A stretch of 64,000 bases of DNA from Flaccisagitta enflata (taxonomy: Eukaryota; Chaetognatha; Sagittoidea; Aphragmophora): contig OZ231126.1 of the NCBI GenBank assembly GCA_965153355.1, positions 84,072,001 to 84,136,000 of the forward strand, in the 5' to 3' direction. Below, piece after piece: positions 15,410 through 26,683 of the stretch (the stretch's first letter is position 1; each line of letters begins with the position of its first letter). Made by a program: the position numbers and the translations under genes. The notes beneath the pieces are model-generated. The model searched no databases. It had not been told where the DNA came from and saw only the letters and a list, made by a program, of their open reading frames with translations.

Positions 15410-16312
15410 GCGCTAAGGGCTCAGAAAGAAGAGAAAGTTTGCTATCTGACAACTCACGAGAATACGAATTTAACGTCGGCGCCTCAGACGAGAAAACGGA
15501 TCCGTTACATCCGTCGCAATTACGTAGAGAATCGATCAGATCCGTCAGATTCATGCCGAGCATTAACGACGATGACGAAGACGACGACATCAAAATCTAT
15601 CGCAAGAACGGCTACGACGACGTCAATTCTAACGTCGACAATGACTGGACGTCGAGATCGATGAGATCGGCGAGTCCGGTCAAACCGTCGGCGTTAAGAA
15701 GAACCAATACCATCAAAGTCATCGATGAGAGAAAACAACAACCGTTGGACGCGACGTCGATGTATTCCATCAAATCGGGTCCGCGGAACAACCAACAAGA
15801 TTTGAGCCATTCCATCGCCTTCAAAGAGGATGCACGATCCATGAAATCGAAATCCGCGCGATCGCCGCGAAGACAATCCTGGTCGCCCTCTTCGCCGACG
15901 AGATTGAATAGGATCGCCGAGGAGGAGTCACCGTCATTGAGATCGTCAATGGGGAAGACGTGGAATCGGACGCGGAATGCCGAAGGTGGCGGCGAAGGCG
16001 AAGACGAAGAAGACGGTGGGGAAGGCAATGGCTTGAGGGCCAAGGATAAGGTAAAAGGTGGAGAAAGAGCCCAAGATCCTGACGGTTCGAGCGGCTCCAA
16101 TTCGATCGGCGTTTGCGACTTGATTGGCGAAAAAACCGATGGTTCGATTCACAAAGACGCACAGACGTCGTTTGATCACGCGAAGGAAGGATTTGCCACA
16201 ATCCATGGAGTTAATGAACATAAGAATAATTCCGAGGAGCAAGATGGTGGCCCTGCTAACGCCAACACCAATGCTAATGCGTCCCGGAGTCCAAGACGGG
16301 GGAGCGAATATC

Positions 16313-16410
<98 letters not shown>

Positions 16411-17358
16411 CGGTCGTCATACAGACGCCCGTCTTTATCATCATTGCTAAATACAACCACAGCGTCTTCTCGTCGCGACTCGGCTTTCTTCTCCCACGTC
16501 CTTCAAGACGTCGACTTGTCAGCTTCTTTAGACGCATTCAACTCCTCCGCCGAGTTTTTCCAGCCTTGCCAGATCCGCATCCTGTCACAAGGCGTTGAAT
16601 TCTTCATCCATCGAGCCGTCTTCGACCTGCATAGTAGATCGAGATGCTTTGAAGGGTGCGATCCAAGTGCGCGCGTCCTCGTCGATCTCAAGAAGCCCGT
16701 CGACAACGACGCGCTCGCCAAAGCAGTCGAATTCATGTACACGCTCGAACTCCAAGTGGAAATCGTTAAAGACGTTGATCCAACATCGTCGAATGATGTA
16801 ATCAAACTCAACGGTGAAGCGATTGACGAACTTTTCCACCAGTTGAAGGCGCTTCTTGCAGTAGCCGAAGTCTTTGTTGTAGAGCCGATGAAGAGAGCCT
16901 GTTATGAGTTTATCGCCGCCGAATTTGTCCGACCGGAAACGGCTCTGGCGCTATGGAAGTTTTTGACGACGACGTCGATCAAACCGGAGCGAGTCGACGA
17001 CGTGATTCGCCAACTCGCTCGTCAGACTTTGGATTTGCTTCAGCGCGGAATGCCTATTATGATCATGGACGAGAAGTTTCTCCGGATGAGCCAATCGACG
17101 GTGGCGAATCTGTTGAGAGACGTCGTCAGCGTAGGTGGGGGCGGCGACGATGACGACGGTGCCGGTGAAAGTAGCGGAAGATTTCGAGGAGAAGCTGATG
17201 CGAGAGGGATGGAAACGCTCGTCGTTGACGCGGTCGTTAATTGGGTCAAGTTCCGGTATTCTCAGCGACGAAATTGCGTCGACGCGCTGCTTAAAGAAGC
17301 TGGTTTGAAGACGCGAGATGGAAGTCTTAAAGCGGCGATTCGTAGAAAATTGAAATGA
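15410..17358 (+). CDS. BTB/POZ-BACK domain protein, large last exon
   Basis: Open for about 650 codons from acceptor TCTACGCAG to TGA. The first 290 residues are Ser/Arg/Asp-rich and probably disordered (SLLSDNSREYEF, SPRRQSWSPSSP). They are followed by 33 consecutive Gln, all CAA (16312-16410). A BTB domain follows at about 16555-16950: IRILSQGVEFFIHRAVFDLH, then VDNDALAKAVEFMYTLEL, then LLAVAEVFVVEPMKRACYEF. A BACK-like helical region comes next (ETALALWKFL, VDDVIRQLARQT, FLRMSQSTVANLL), interrupted by a Gly/Asp-rich loop near 17130-17180. No Kelch repeats follow; the protein ends AAIRRKLK. BTB-BACK proteins usually act as Cullin-3 adaptors. Partners here are unknown. Confidence 0.85.
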
Positions 17359-17517
17359 CAAATGACAAACGACAAATGACGATTTTACGATTTGTGATTT
17401 TGCACGTTTCATCAATGACGTAGTGATTTTTTCATAAACGAAATCTCAAAGAGCATTGCATTTTCTTATTATTACCCCTGCAGCCTATTGGAGTAAGGAA
17501 GATGTTTTTTTCTTTCT

Positions 17518-17518
17518 G

Positions 17519-17577
<59 letters not shown>

Positions 17578-18000
17578 CTCTTTCTTTCTTTCTTCTCTTT
17601 CTTCCCATCTTTCTTTCATAATTTCATTCCATCTCTCTTTCTTTCTTTCTTTGATTCCATCTCGAATAATTCAGATAATGATTCGAATAATTAATCTCGA
17701 ATGATTCAGGGATTAAAATTCTTCCAAGCTTCCGAGAAGCATATGGAATATGGGGTATGGGATATGGGATTCTTTCTCTCATTCCATGATTTCCATCTTT
17801 GTTTCAATTTTTGTTTGTTTTTTTCTTTCTTTCCTTCTTTCTTTCCTTGTTTCTTTCTTTCTTCTTTCATTCATTCATTCATTCATTCATTCATTCATTC
17901 ATTCATTCATTCATTCATTCATTCATTCATTCATTCATTCGTCCATTCATTCATTTATTTATTCAGTCACTCATTCATTCATTCATGCATTATGCATTCA
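17518..18000. repeat. (TTTC)n and (ATTC)n microsatellites
   Basis: (TTTC)n at about 17518-17660 and (ATTC)n at about 17863-17995, downstream of the BTB-BACK stop codon. No clear AATAAA poly(A) signal was seen close to the stop. Confidence 0.93.
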
Positions 18001-18084
18001 ATCACTATTTCTATAGATTCATTCATTTGATATCAGCCGCTCATTACGTCGTTAACACAAGAGTCATGTTCACTCCTCGTTTTT

Positions 18085-18912
18085 GGGCAGCGGCCCCAGA
18101 GGGGTCAATGACCTATGATTCAACACAGGGCAATTTTTCCGATCTGATGTCATTGTCCACCCTCCCCCTCCCCCCCACCAAAGCCTCAAATTAGGCCTCT
18201 TAGACCTCAAATCAGGCTTCTCAAACCCCAAATCAGGCCTCTCAGACCTCAAATCAAGCATCTCAGACCTCAATTTACCCTTCTCAGACCCCAAATCAGG
18301 CCTCTTAGACCCAAAATAGGGCCTCTCAGAGCTCAATTCAGGCCTCTCAGACCCCAAATCAGGCCTCTCAGACCCCCTATCAGGCCTCTCAGACCTCATG
18401 TCAGGCCTCTCAGATCTCAAATCAAGCAACTCAGGCCAAGAATCAGGCCTCTCAGACCCAAAATCAGGCCTCTCAGACCCAAAATTAAACCACATGGATC
18501 CCAGATCAGGCCTCTCAGACCCCTGATCAGGCCTTCCAGACCCCAAATCAAAATTTAAGGCCTCAAATCAGACCTATCAGACCCCAAAACAGGCCTCTCA
18601 AACCCCATATCAGGTCTCTTAACCCCTGTATTTTTCCTTATAGCCCCAAACATTCCTCTCTGGCCTTAAATCAGGCTGTTTGGGCCTCAATTCAGGGCTT
18701 CATGACCCTACATATCATCTCATGGACCCCACGAGCCTTAATCAAAACCTTCAACCAAAAATTTAACTCACAACCCCTCTTTGTTCTTCAAGACCAAAAT
18801 CAATGTATTTCAAAACCCTAATCACACTCGAAAGCTCCAAATACATTTTCAAAACCCAAACAAATTGCTTTGTGTGGAGTCATAGGTCATCAACCCCTTA
18901 TAGCCACTGCCC
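18085..18912. mobile_element. TIR element, GGGCAGCGGCCCC family, diverged
   Basis: The left end GGGCAGCGGCCCCAGAGGGG, then tcaatgacctatgattcaac and acagggcaat, pairs with a right end reading (reversed) GGGCAGTGGCTATAAGGGG, tgatgacctatgactcc, acacaaagcaat. The interior is a satellite of CTCAGACCTCAAATCAGGC type, decaying to the right. No ORF. Confidence 0.85.
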
Positions 18913-19018
18913 AAACACTTCCATACCACAATACCAAGTGATATCAATTTGTTTGTTTTGATTTTTTTTCCCAACTTTCGGTAAAATAGTTTAGAACTAG
19001 GGAATACACAATTCTTAC

Positions 19019-19387
19019 CCGGTAGTCCAGATTGAAGTTCTACGTTGTAGCCGATGGATTCTAGAGGGTTTCCGCTTAAGACGAGCGTCTCCAATTTCGG
19101 CAACGACGACAACTTCCAAACTTGATTCCATTCCTTGATGACGTTGTCGTTGAGCAGCAGCGTCTCGAGACGCGCGAAAAAGGCCAACGATTCCGCGCAG
19201 ACGGTCGACAAGCCGTTGCAGCAAACTTGAAGCTGATGCAAATGAGGGAACCACTTTCCGACGTTTTGCAGATCAGGCCAATCGATCTTCGTATCGGTCA
19301 AATCGAGGAAGTCGAGTCTAGGCAGAGGAAGTCGACGAGGTACTTGGACGGATTCCGTGTTGCCCAGAGGGTTGCGAGATAAACGAG
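19019..19387 (-). CDS. TBCEL: TBCEL-like gene, main leucine-rich-repeat exon
   Basis: Exon of 369 nt (2 nt, 122 codons, 1 nt) with acceptor CCCTTCAG|CT and donor CCGG|GTAAGA. It encodes several successive leucine-rich repeats: LDFLDLTDTKIDW, LHQLQVCCNGL, LETLLLNDNVIKEW and LETLVLSGNPLESI. The recurrent W after the LRR core (DW, EW) is typical of the TBCE/TBCEL family, whose LRR domain binds tubulin. TBCEL is known as a tubulin-destabilising protein of the cytosol. The phases join cleanly to 36472-36618 upstream and 11699-12079 downstream. Upstream of the acceptor there is a long (TC)n tract in transcript orientation. Confidence 0.9.
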
Positions 19388-19400
19388 CTGAAGGGGAGGA

Positions 19401-19667
<267 letters not shown>

Positions 19668-19924
19668 TCAGATGAGCGTGATAATTTGATGTGATATCAT
19701 AAATAAAATTGAAATCGAGTGCGTCAGTTGGGGGTGATAACCAAGCTGAAAGGGATGACAAAGAGAAACAGCGTGTGGTGGGCGAGATACGCATGCTGAA
19801 AGGGTAATAATAAAGAGCGTTAGATGGGTGAGGGCCGGTGGGAGGGAGAAGAGGGAACTACAGAAGAAGATTACAGAGTTTTTACTCCAACTGAAAATGT
19901 CATCTATCTATCAATCTTTGTATT

Positions 19925-19926
19925 TG

Positions 19927-19978
<52 letters not shown>

Positions 19979-20153
19979 ATTTCTTAAAAAGGAATAAAAA
20001 TCATTTTCAAATTTTCAACAAATGAATAAATGAATGAATAAAAAAAAGAAAGAGTACCAGTAAAGGCGGCTCTCGCCGACCGGAAAAAAATCGTAAAATT
20101 GTTTTTGTTTTTTTCAGTTTTTTCTTTCTCCTCATTTCATTCACAAGCTTCTG

Positions 20154-20222
<69 letters not shown>

Positions 20223-20560
20223 CCTGTGCTCCCTCCTTCTCCCCCTCCCTCTCTCCCTCTTTCCTCCTTCCCTCCCTCTGTCCCTCCCTCTCCCTCCCTC
20301 TCTCTCCTTCTCTCCTTCCCCCTCTTTCTCTCCCTCCCCCTCTCACCCCCCCTCCCTCTCTTTACTTCCATCTCTTTACTTCCATCTCCTTCCCTCTCTC
20401 TCCGTCCCCCTCTCTCTCCTTCCCTTTCTCTCTCCCTCTCCCACACCCTCTCCCTTCCTCTTTCTCCCCTTCTCCCTCCCTCCCTCTCCCTCTCTCTCCC
20501 CCTCTCCCTCCCCCTCCCTCCCTCTCCTTCCTTCTCTCCCTCCCTCCCTCAGCCCTCTGC
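19925..20560. repeat. (TATC)n, (GT)n and C/T-rich low-complexity DNA
   Basis: (TATC)n at 19927-19977, (GT)n at 20150-20220, and about 330 bp of CT-rich sequence (CCCTCCCTCTCTC type). Long open frames are compositional. Confidence 0.93.
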
Positions 20561-21959
20561 TGAACTTATTTTTGTTGTTACTTAGGGATCGATGAAAAAT
20601 CCTGTCCCTCATTCTCTCCTTCTTCTTCCCTCCCTCTCCTCCCTTCCCCACAAGGGATTCTAAGAACCGCTTGCTTTAAACTAGGAGTACTTGAACTTTT
20701 ATTGTGGTTTCTGGTGGTCAAGTATGTGCGGTATCCATGGCAACTCATTTCAAAATATTTCCCGTAGCGCTTTTTTTTAAATTTCCACTTTTTTGTGGGT
20801 GGATGGTACAGGCCATAATCAGCCTCTTACATCAGAGAGAGGTAGATTCTAAAGCTCATATCTCCCAAACGAATTGAGTAATTGAGCTCAATTTGGGCTC
20901 ATTTTAAAGAGCAGACGCAGCTCTTTAAAAATGAGCCCAAATTGAGCTCAATTGCTCAATTGTTTAGAGCTAGTCCTCCAAAGTTGATGTTATTTCCAGT
21001 CTTTTCCATCAGAAGAAGGTAACTTCTAAATTATATCTAATGAATTGAGCAATTGAGCTCAATTTGGGCTCATTTTAAAGAGCAGACGCAGTCCTTTAAA
21101 ATGAGCCCAAGTTGAGGTCAATTGCTCAATTCGTTTAGGAGCTACAGTCCTCCGAAGTTGATGTCATTTCCAGTCTTTTCCATCAGAAAAAGGTAGCTTC
21201 TAAAGCTCATATCTCCTTAACGAATTGAGCAATTGAGCTCAATTTGGGCTCGTTTTAAAAAGCAGACGCAGCTCTTTAAAATGAGCCCAAATTGAGCTCA
21301 ATTGCTCAATTTGTTTAGGAGCGACAGTCTTCCAAAGCTTATGTTTTTTCATCCTTATCCATCAGAAGAAGCTAACATCAAAGGCTTATATCTCTTGAAT
21401 GAATTGAGCTATTTAGCTCAATTTGGACTCATTTTAAAGAGCAGACGCAGCTCTTTCAAATGAGCCCAAGTTGAGCTCAATTGCTCAATTTGTCTAGGAG
21501 CAACATTCCTCTAAAGTTAATGTCACTTTCAGAAAAGTGACAAAAGCAGCATCTTTAATGCGCATTTTCATACTTTGTCACCCCAGCATAGCGGACCCGC
21601 GGATGAATGGATGGTATTGAATTGAAACATGTCTTTTTGAAGGGAACTGCGATACAGCGATATATATTGTAGCAAAATACTATGTTTACTAACCATTTCA
21701 TGAATTCACAATGAAAACGAGTAATTGAGAAGTGATTTGAATACAGGAATTCTTCAATTATCATTTGAAAATTTCAACTACCGAAATGAATAAATATTGA
21801 GGTCTGAGTAATACAAATTAACTAACGCAATCTTCTACAAATCTATGTGAGCAACAGGGCCAGGTGAATTGGCAATTTGTCTGAGACAAAACACCATAGA
21901 GAAATATGTAACGATATTCGTAAAGTTTGGAACCAGAACCACAACGACAAACTGTCACT

Positions 21960-22242
21960 TATTCCCCTTATTTCAGACGTTTTGAACTGTAATGAACAAC
22001 AGCTTCTCTCAGTCAAGCTGCATGTGTCGGGTGGCTTTCTCGGACTTTGAAACATTTCCATGTTCTGAGGAAATCCTTGTGGGGTGTTTGTCGAGCCATT
22101 GTTCAACGTGGAGACCAAGAATGTGCATTTTCCACGTAACCGAAATGTTGATGTTCAGAACCTCACCGGCATAATCACGAAGTGCTCGATACTTTTCCCG
22201 AAAGAAGGCGATTCGCTCAGCGTAGTCGGCACACAGATTCAT
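21960..22242 (-). pseudogene. Possible transposon-encoded protein fragment
   Basis: The frame reads YAERIAFFREKYRALRDYAG, then ISVTWKMHILGLHVEQWLDK and ISSEHGNVSKSEKATRH. The order K-x-H-I-L..H...WL......SEH resembles a block (PKxHxL..H......SEQ..ES.H) that I associate with proteins encoded by some DNA transposons. It is short, has no other domain, and sits between the arms of a large inverted repeat. The assignment is tentative. Confidence 0.25.
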
Positions 22243-22258
22243 GCAAAAACACGCTGAT

Positions 22259-22261
<3 letters not shown>

Positions 22262-22340
<79 letters not shown>

Positions 22341-22355
22341 GAGAAAGAAAGACCT
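22262..22355. repeat. (GA)n with GACA block
   Basis: GA run at 22262-22323 followed by GACA and GAAA repeats. Confidence 0.95.
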
Positions 22356-22429
22356 AGTTCATTTTAATGTAACCTGAAAATTTGGATTCTAGTGCTAACT
22401 ATGGCAAAAATAAAAAAGACAGTGATTTT

Positions 22430-22965
22430 CAAAGTGGCGCTACAAGCCCATTTTTTGGAATAACTTCAAATCCTTTTAGGTGGTAGTAGTATGACAAATT
22501 TGTGATTCAGCAAAAAAATCAGAACACAAAAAAGTTGATTTTTGTGGCTGTAGCGACAATTTTTGCATAATTTGTCATATGATGATTCGCCAATGGCGTA
22601 TGATTTTCACTTGACATACAATTGTAACTGCAAGCTTACTTTTTTGAGCAGCCTCAAAAATCTTCCCAGGCGTTCATAGAATGTTGATTTTGTGACTCAG
22701 CAAAAAAATCAGAACTCAAAAAAGTTCATTTTTGTACCTGTAGCATCAATTTTTGTAAAAGTTGTCAAAATGAATTTTGTAAAAGTTGTAAATATGGAGT
22801 TTTTTCCCTTTTTTAATTTCTGAGGTTTTTTTCACAAAAAATGATGCTACGGGCTCAAAAATTAACTTTTTTGAGTTCTGATTTTTGGTTGAGTAAGTAA
22901 TTTTATTCACTATTACTACCTAAAAGGATTTTAAGCAGATCAAAAAAATGAGTGCGCAGGAGTAT
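22430..22965. repeat. Interspersed AT-rich direct and inverted repeats
   Basis: The phrase cagcaaaaaaatcagaac plus aaaaaagttgatttttg occurs at 22510 and 22690 and, inverted, near 22870 (aacttttttgagttctgatt), with ccttttaggtggtagtagt inverted at 22910. It looks like a small decayed foldback element; no gene. Confidence 0.5.
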
Positions 22966-23000
22966 ATTGAAATTACTGTCTTTTTTTTTCTTTGCCATGG

Positions 23001-23127
23001 TTACGCGACTAAAACCTGCATTGTTTGGTCAGTCGTCTATGACGGTTTTGAGCTCACTGCCCCAGTGACTTCCACCACTGCCCCTGCCGACCCCTACGCG
23101 ACTAGGGTAGCCATGTATCCGGCCTTG
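23001..23127 (-). mobile_element. Hairpin-tailed element, subfamily A, truncated tail
   Basis: On the minus strand the head reads AACAAGGCCGGATACATGG then AGTCGCGTAGGGGTCGGCAG; the tail keeps TTTTAGTCGCGTA only. Confidence 0.55.
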
Positions 23128-23172
23128 TTTTGGTATATCTGAGCGCTACTACTCAATGAGAACCAGTTTTTT

Positions 23173-23627
23173 GGGCAGCGGTCATGAAGGGGACGAAGTC
23201 CTGTAGAACACAGGGGACTTTCGTTCGTTCGTTTGTTTTTCCGTTCATCCCCCCCAGGCCCTCTGAGGCCTGAAATCTGCCCTCTCAGGCCTTGAATCTG
23301 CCTTCTCAGGCCTGAAATTATCCTTTCAGGCCTGAAAGTTGTCCTCTGGGCCTTGAATCTGACTTCTCAGCCAAAATCTGCCCTTTAGATTCAGGCCTGA
23401 GAGGGCAGATTTCAGGCCTGAGAGGTAGATTTTAGGCCTAAGAGGGCAGATTTCAGGCCTGAGAGGGTCGGGGCGGACGGAGGGACGGTCGAACGAACGA
23501 AAGTCCCCTATGTTCTACAGGACTTCGTCCCCTTCAGGGCCGCTGCCCTGCCTCTCATTCCGATTTGCAATCATGCAAAGCAGGGCAATGGGTATCGCTG
23601 ACCACATATTGCCCTTGAGCGACCTGT
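23173..23627. mobile_element. TIR element, GGGCAGCGG family
   Basis: Left end GGGCAGCGGTCATGAAGGGG, tcctgtagaacacagggg; right end is the inverse (ttctacaggacttcgtcccc to CCGCTGCCC at 23548) with a tail gcagggcaatgggtatcgct to about 23627. The interior is two inverted blocks of CAGGCCTGAAATCTGCCCTC. It is inserted between the arms of the large inverted repeat. Confidence 0.85.
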
Positions 23628-23984
23628 TTTACTCTTCACTCATTATAATGTTTTTTTTTTTCCAAACCTTGGACAACATTACGCACTTCCCGCATCGATT
23701 CGATAATTGGTGCGCATGTGATTGGCAATTTTGTAGCCAATTCATCAACAGCATCCAGCAACTTTTTGGAATTCCCACCATCGAATTCTCCGCCTAAAGC
23801 ATTTCATGAATGAACAGTTTCGTTCAAGTTTTTTTCCTCTCTCCACTATTTTTGCACTAGTTTTAGGCGGGGCATAGGTTTTAGTTGTTCATACATATAT
23901 GTTACGCATATGCTGATCTGAGAAATATTTCTTGCCTGAGCCTGATGCTGCAGTTGTAATTTTCTGTGTGTGTGACTGTGTGTG

Positions 23985-24062
23985 GGGTGGGCAAGGATGT
24001 GGATGGGGATTGTAAGTCCCTGCCCACCCGTCCGCCACGATATTGTAACCCCACGTCATTTG
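23985..24062 (-). mobile_element. Hairpin-tailed element, subfamily F, head fragment
   Basis: Contains CCTGCCCACCCGTCCGCC-ACGATATTGTAACCCCACG then tcatttgt, the reversed head of the AACAAGTGACG subfamily. No tail found. Confidence 0.45.
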
Positions 24063-25045
24063 TAAAAAGCTGCGTCTGCTCTTTAAAATGAGCTCAAATT
24101 GAGGTCAATTGCTCAATTCATTCAGGAGATGTAAGCCTTTCATGTTAGCTTCTTCTGATGGAAAAGGATGAACACAACATTAACTTTGGAGAACTGTTGC
24201 TCCTAGACGAATTGAGCTATTGAGCTCATTTTAAATAATTGCGCCTGCTCTTTAAAAAAAGCCAAAGTTGAGGTCAATTGCTCAATTTGTTCAGGAGATG
24301 TGAGTTTTACAAGTTAACTTCTTTGGATGTACAAGGATGTAAAAAACATTAGCTTTGGAAGACTGTCGCTCCCAAACGAATTGAGCAATTGACCTCAACT
24401 TGGGCTCATTTTAAAGAGCTGCGTCTGCTCTTTAAAATGAGCCCAAATTGAGGTCAATTGCTCAATTTGTTTAGGAGATATGAGCTTTAAAAGTTACCTT
24501 CTTCTGATGGAAAAGACTGGAAATAACATCAACTTTGGAGGACTGTAGCTCCTAAACGAATTGAGCAATTGACCTCAACTTGGGCTCATTTTAAAGAGCT
24601 GCGTCTGCTCTTTAAAATGAGCCCAAATTGAGCTCAATTGCTCAATTCCTTTGGGAGATATGAGCTTTAGAAGTTACCTTCTTCTGATGGAAAAGACTGG
24701 AAATAACATCAACTTTGGAGGACTGTAACTCCTAAACGAATTGAGCAATTTGGGCTCATTTTAAAGAGCTGCGTCTGCTCTTTAAAATGAGCCCAAATTG
24801 AGCTCAATTGCTCAATTTCTTTAGGAGATATGAGCTTTAGAAGCTACCTCTCTCTGATATAAGCGGCTGATTATGGCCTGTACCACCCACCCACAAAAAA
24901 GTGGAAATTTTAAAAAAAGCGCTACGGGAAATATTTTGAAATGAGTTGCCATGGATACCACACATACTTGACCACCAGAAACCACAATAAAAGTTCAAGT
25001 ACTCCTAGTTTAAAGCAAGCGGTTCTTAGAATCCCTTGTGTCCCT

Positions 25046-25688
25046 CCCTCTCTTTCCCCCCCTCTCCATCCATCCCTCCCTCTCTCTCCCTCCCTCCCTA
25101 TGCCCTCTGCTGAACTCATTTTTGTTGTTACTTAGGGCCAAAAATTGAGATCAATGAAAAATATAGATCTTTAAGAAAAATGCGGAAAATGTGAAAAAAT
25201 AAAAAAAGATTAAAAAATTCATAGCGCCTAAAGTATCGGTCCCACAGTGCCCTGCTTTTTTCCAGAAGGTGTAAAAAAGTGCCCTCTTTCACCCTGTACC
25301 AATTACAACCCCAGCCACGGGCGAGCCTAGTTCTGACTCAACTTTCCCAAATTGTCTCAAGCGAAAAAGGGAAACATTAATTCCTAACCCGGAACTCAAA
25401 AAATCGAAAAACGTTTTTCGATTTTTTTCCCAATGAATGAATGAATAAGAAATGAACGAATGATTCAACTGGGCCAAGTATTGGCCAATATGTGCGCCTC
25501 GCTGATTTCGGTTCAAGCAGATGCATTAACGTAAAAAAGTAGATATTAGATAAAGTAAACCAGGAAAATAAAATGACTGATAATAGAGGAGGTATTTTAG
25601 CAAATAACCAGACCGGACCTTAGAAAAACTGTATCCCTGGGTTTTTTGGTGTTTTTTCACTGTACATAGGCTGTGCTCAGCTAAGAAA
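25046..25688. other. CT-rich tract then AT-rich DNA
   Basis: CT-rich to 25100, then ccctctgctgaactcatttt, a copy of 20545-20580 in the same orientation. No gene seen. Confidence 0.5.
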
Positions 25689-25860
25689 AACAAGGCCGGA
25701 TACACAGCAATCCAGTCGCGGATGGTTGGGCAGGAGCAGTAATGCAAAAACCGCTCGAAAATCAAAAATGTGACAGACCAACCTACGTAGTAGGCGACCT
25801 ACCAATCTACCGACCTACTGACCGACACGGCAAGGAGTAGTCGCGTGTCCGCGACTAGAA
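25689..25860 (+). mobile_element. Hairpin-tailed element, subfamily A variant
   Basis: Head AACAAGGCCGGATACACAGC then AGTCGCGGATGGTTGGGCAG; tail AGTCGCGTGTCCGCGACT-AGAAA. Head AGTCGCGGA matches the reverse complement of the right tail arm TCCGCGACT, including the GA that differs from other A copies. Confidence 0.75.
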
Positions 25861-26683
25861 ATTGACTGAAAAATTATTTATGCAAAGCGGTTGGTTGCGA
25901 TGTTTGTAAGTACATGTGAAATAGGCAAAAATTCGCCAAAATCAATCTTCCATAAATTAAAAAAAAACAAAATTGAAAAAAACTATATATATGAAGTAAA
26001 AATTTCATATCAATACTTAGCTAAGATATTTTTCATGTCATGATGTCATCCAATGTCATTGAGGTGTGCTGGAGTAGCTCGTCAACTATATCTCATACAC
26101 TGTAAAAGTTTTAAAAAATGTATCCATAGGTTTTATGATGGATTTGGTTTCCTCTTAAATTACTTTGTCAGGTTGAGTGAAGTTGACTGATATTGTGGTC
26201 AGTAAAATTTATCAAGGAATACAATAGTTTTAACAGAAATACCATATTTCTTGCATCTATTGCCCCCCCTCTAATTAGCGCCCCCCGTTTTCTTGAAAGC
26301 ATGAGGTAATGATAAGTGATTTTTTTTTTTAAATCTTTGAAAATTCATTGGAAATTTGATTTTTTTGGCAAAAATCATATGAGAATTAGATGCAATGCAA
26401 CAAAATATTGTTTTTTTTAATGATTTACTGATTTGAATTTTTAAAAAAATTGTCAAAAAGTAGAAATTTCAATATTTATACATTTTTCATTGAGGAAAGA
26501 AGAGGGAGCGCCTATTGCAGGTTTGAAATGACCAGGTTTCATTTCAATTTCAAAAGTGCCCGGGGCGCTAATTACAACAAAATACTATATGCTAGTTCTG
26601 CTAGAATGATTTTTTTGCAATTTTATATAGTAACCAGTAATTGTACAAGAAAAGTTGAGCATGTTGGATTTAAACAAGGCCAG
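25861..26683. other. AT-rich, no gene; ends in an element head
   Basis: No coding signal. AACAAGGCCAGGTACACAGC at 26673-26692, a head-like piece of the hairpin-tailed family, sits directly at the start of the decayed PIN-like gene. Confidence 0.45.

Larger units (their letters stand above)
20640..25045. mobile_element. Large inverted repeat with arrays of hairpin units
   Basis: The left arm 20640-21540 and right arm 24060-25045 are inverted copies. The outer 110 bp (accgcttgctttaaactagg, gtacttgaacttttattgtg) and aggccataatcagcctctta match nearly exactly. Each arm holds four to five tandem units of about 180 bp, and each unit contains its own palindrome: AATTGAGCTCAATTTGGGCT, cattttaaagagc, agacgca, then the inverse. 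The 2.5 kb between the arms holds a possible transposon gene fragment, (GA)n, a TIR element and an element head. CT-rich flanks and ccctctgctgaac lie outside both arms in the same orientation. Confidence 0.85.
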
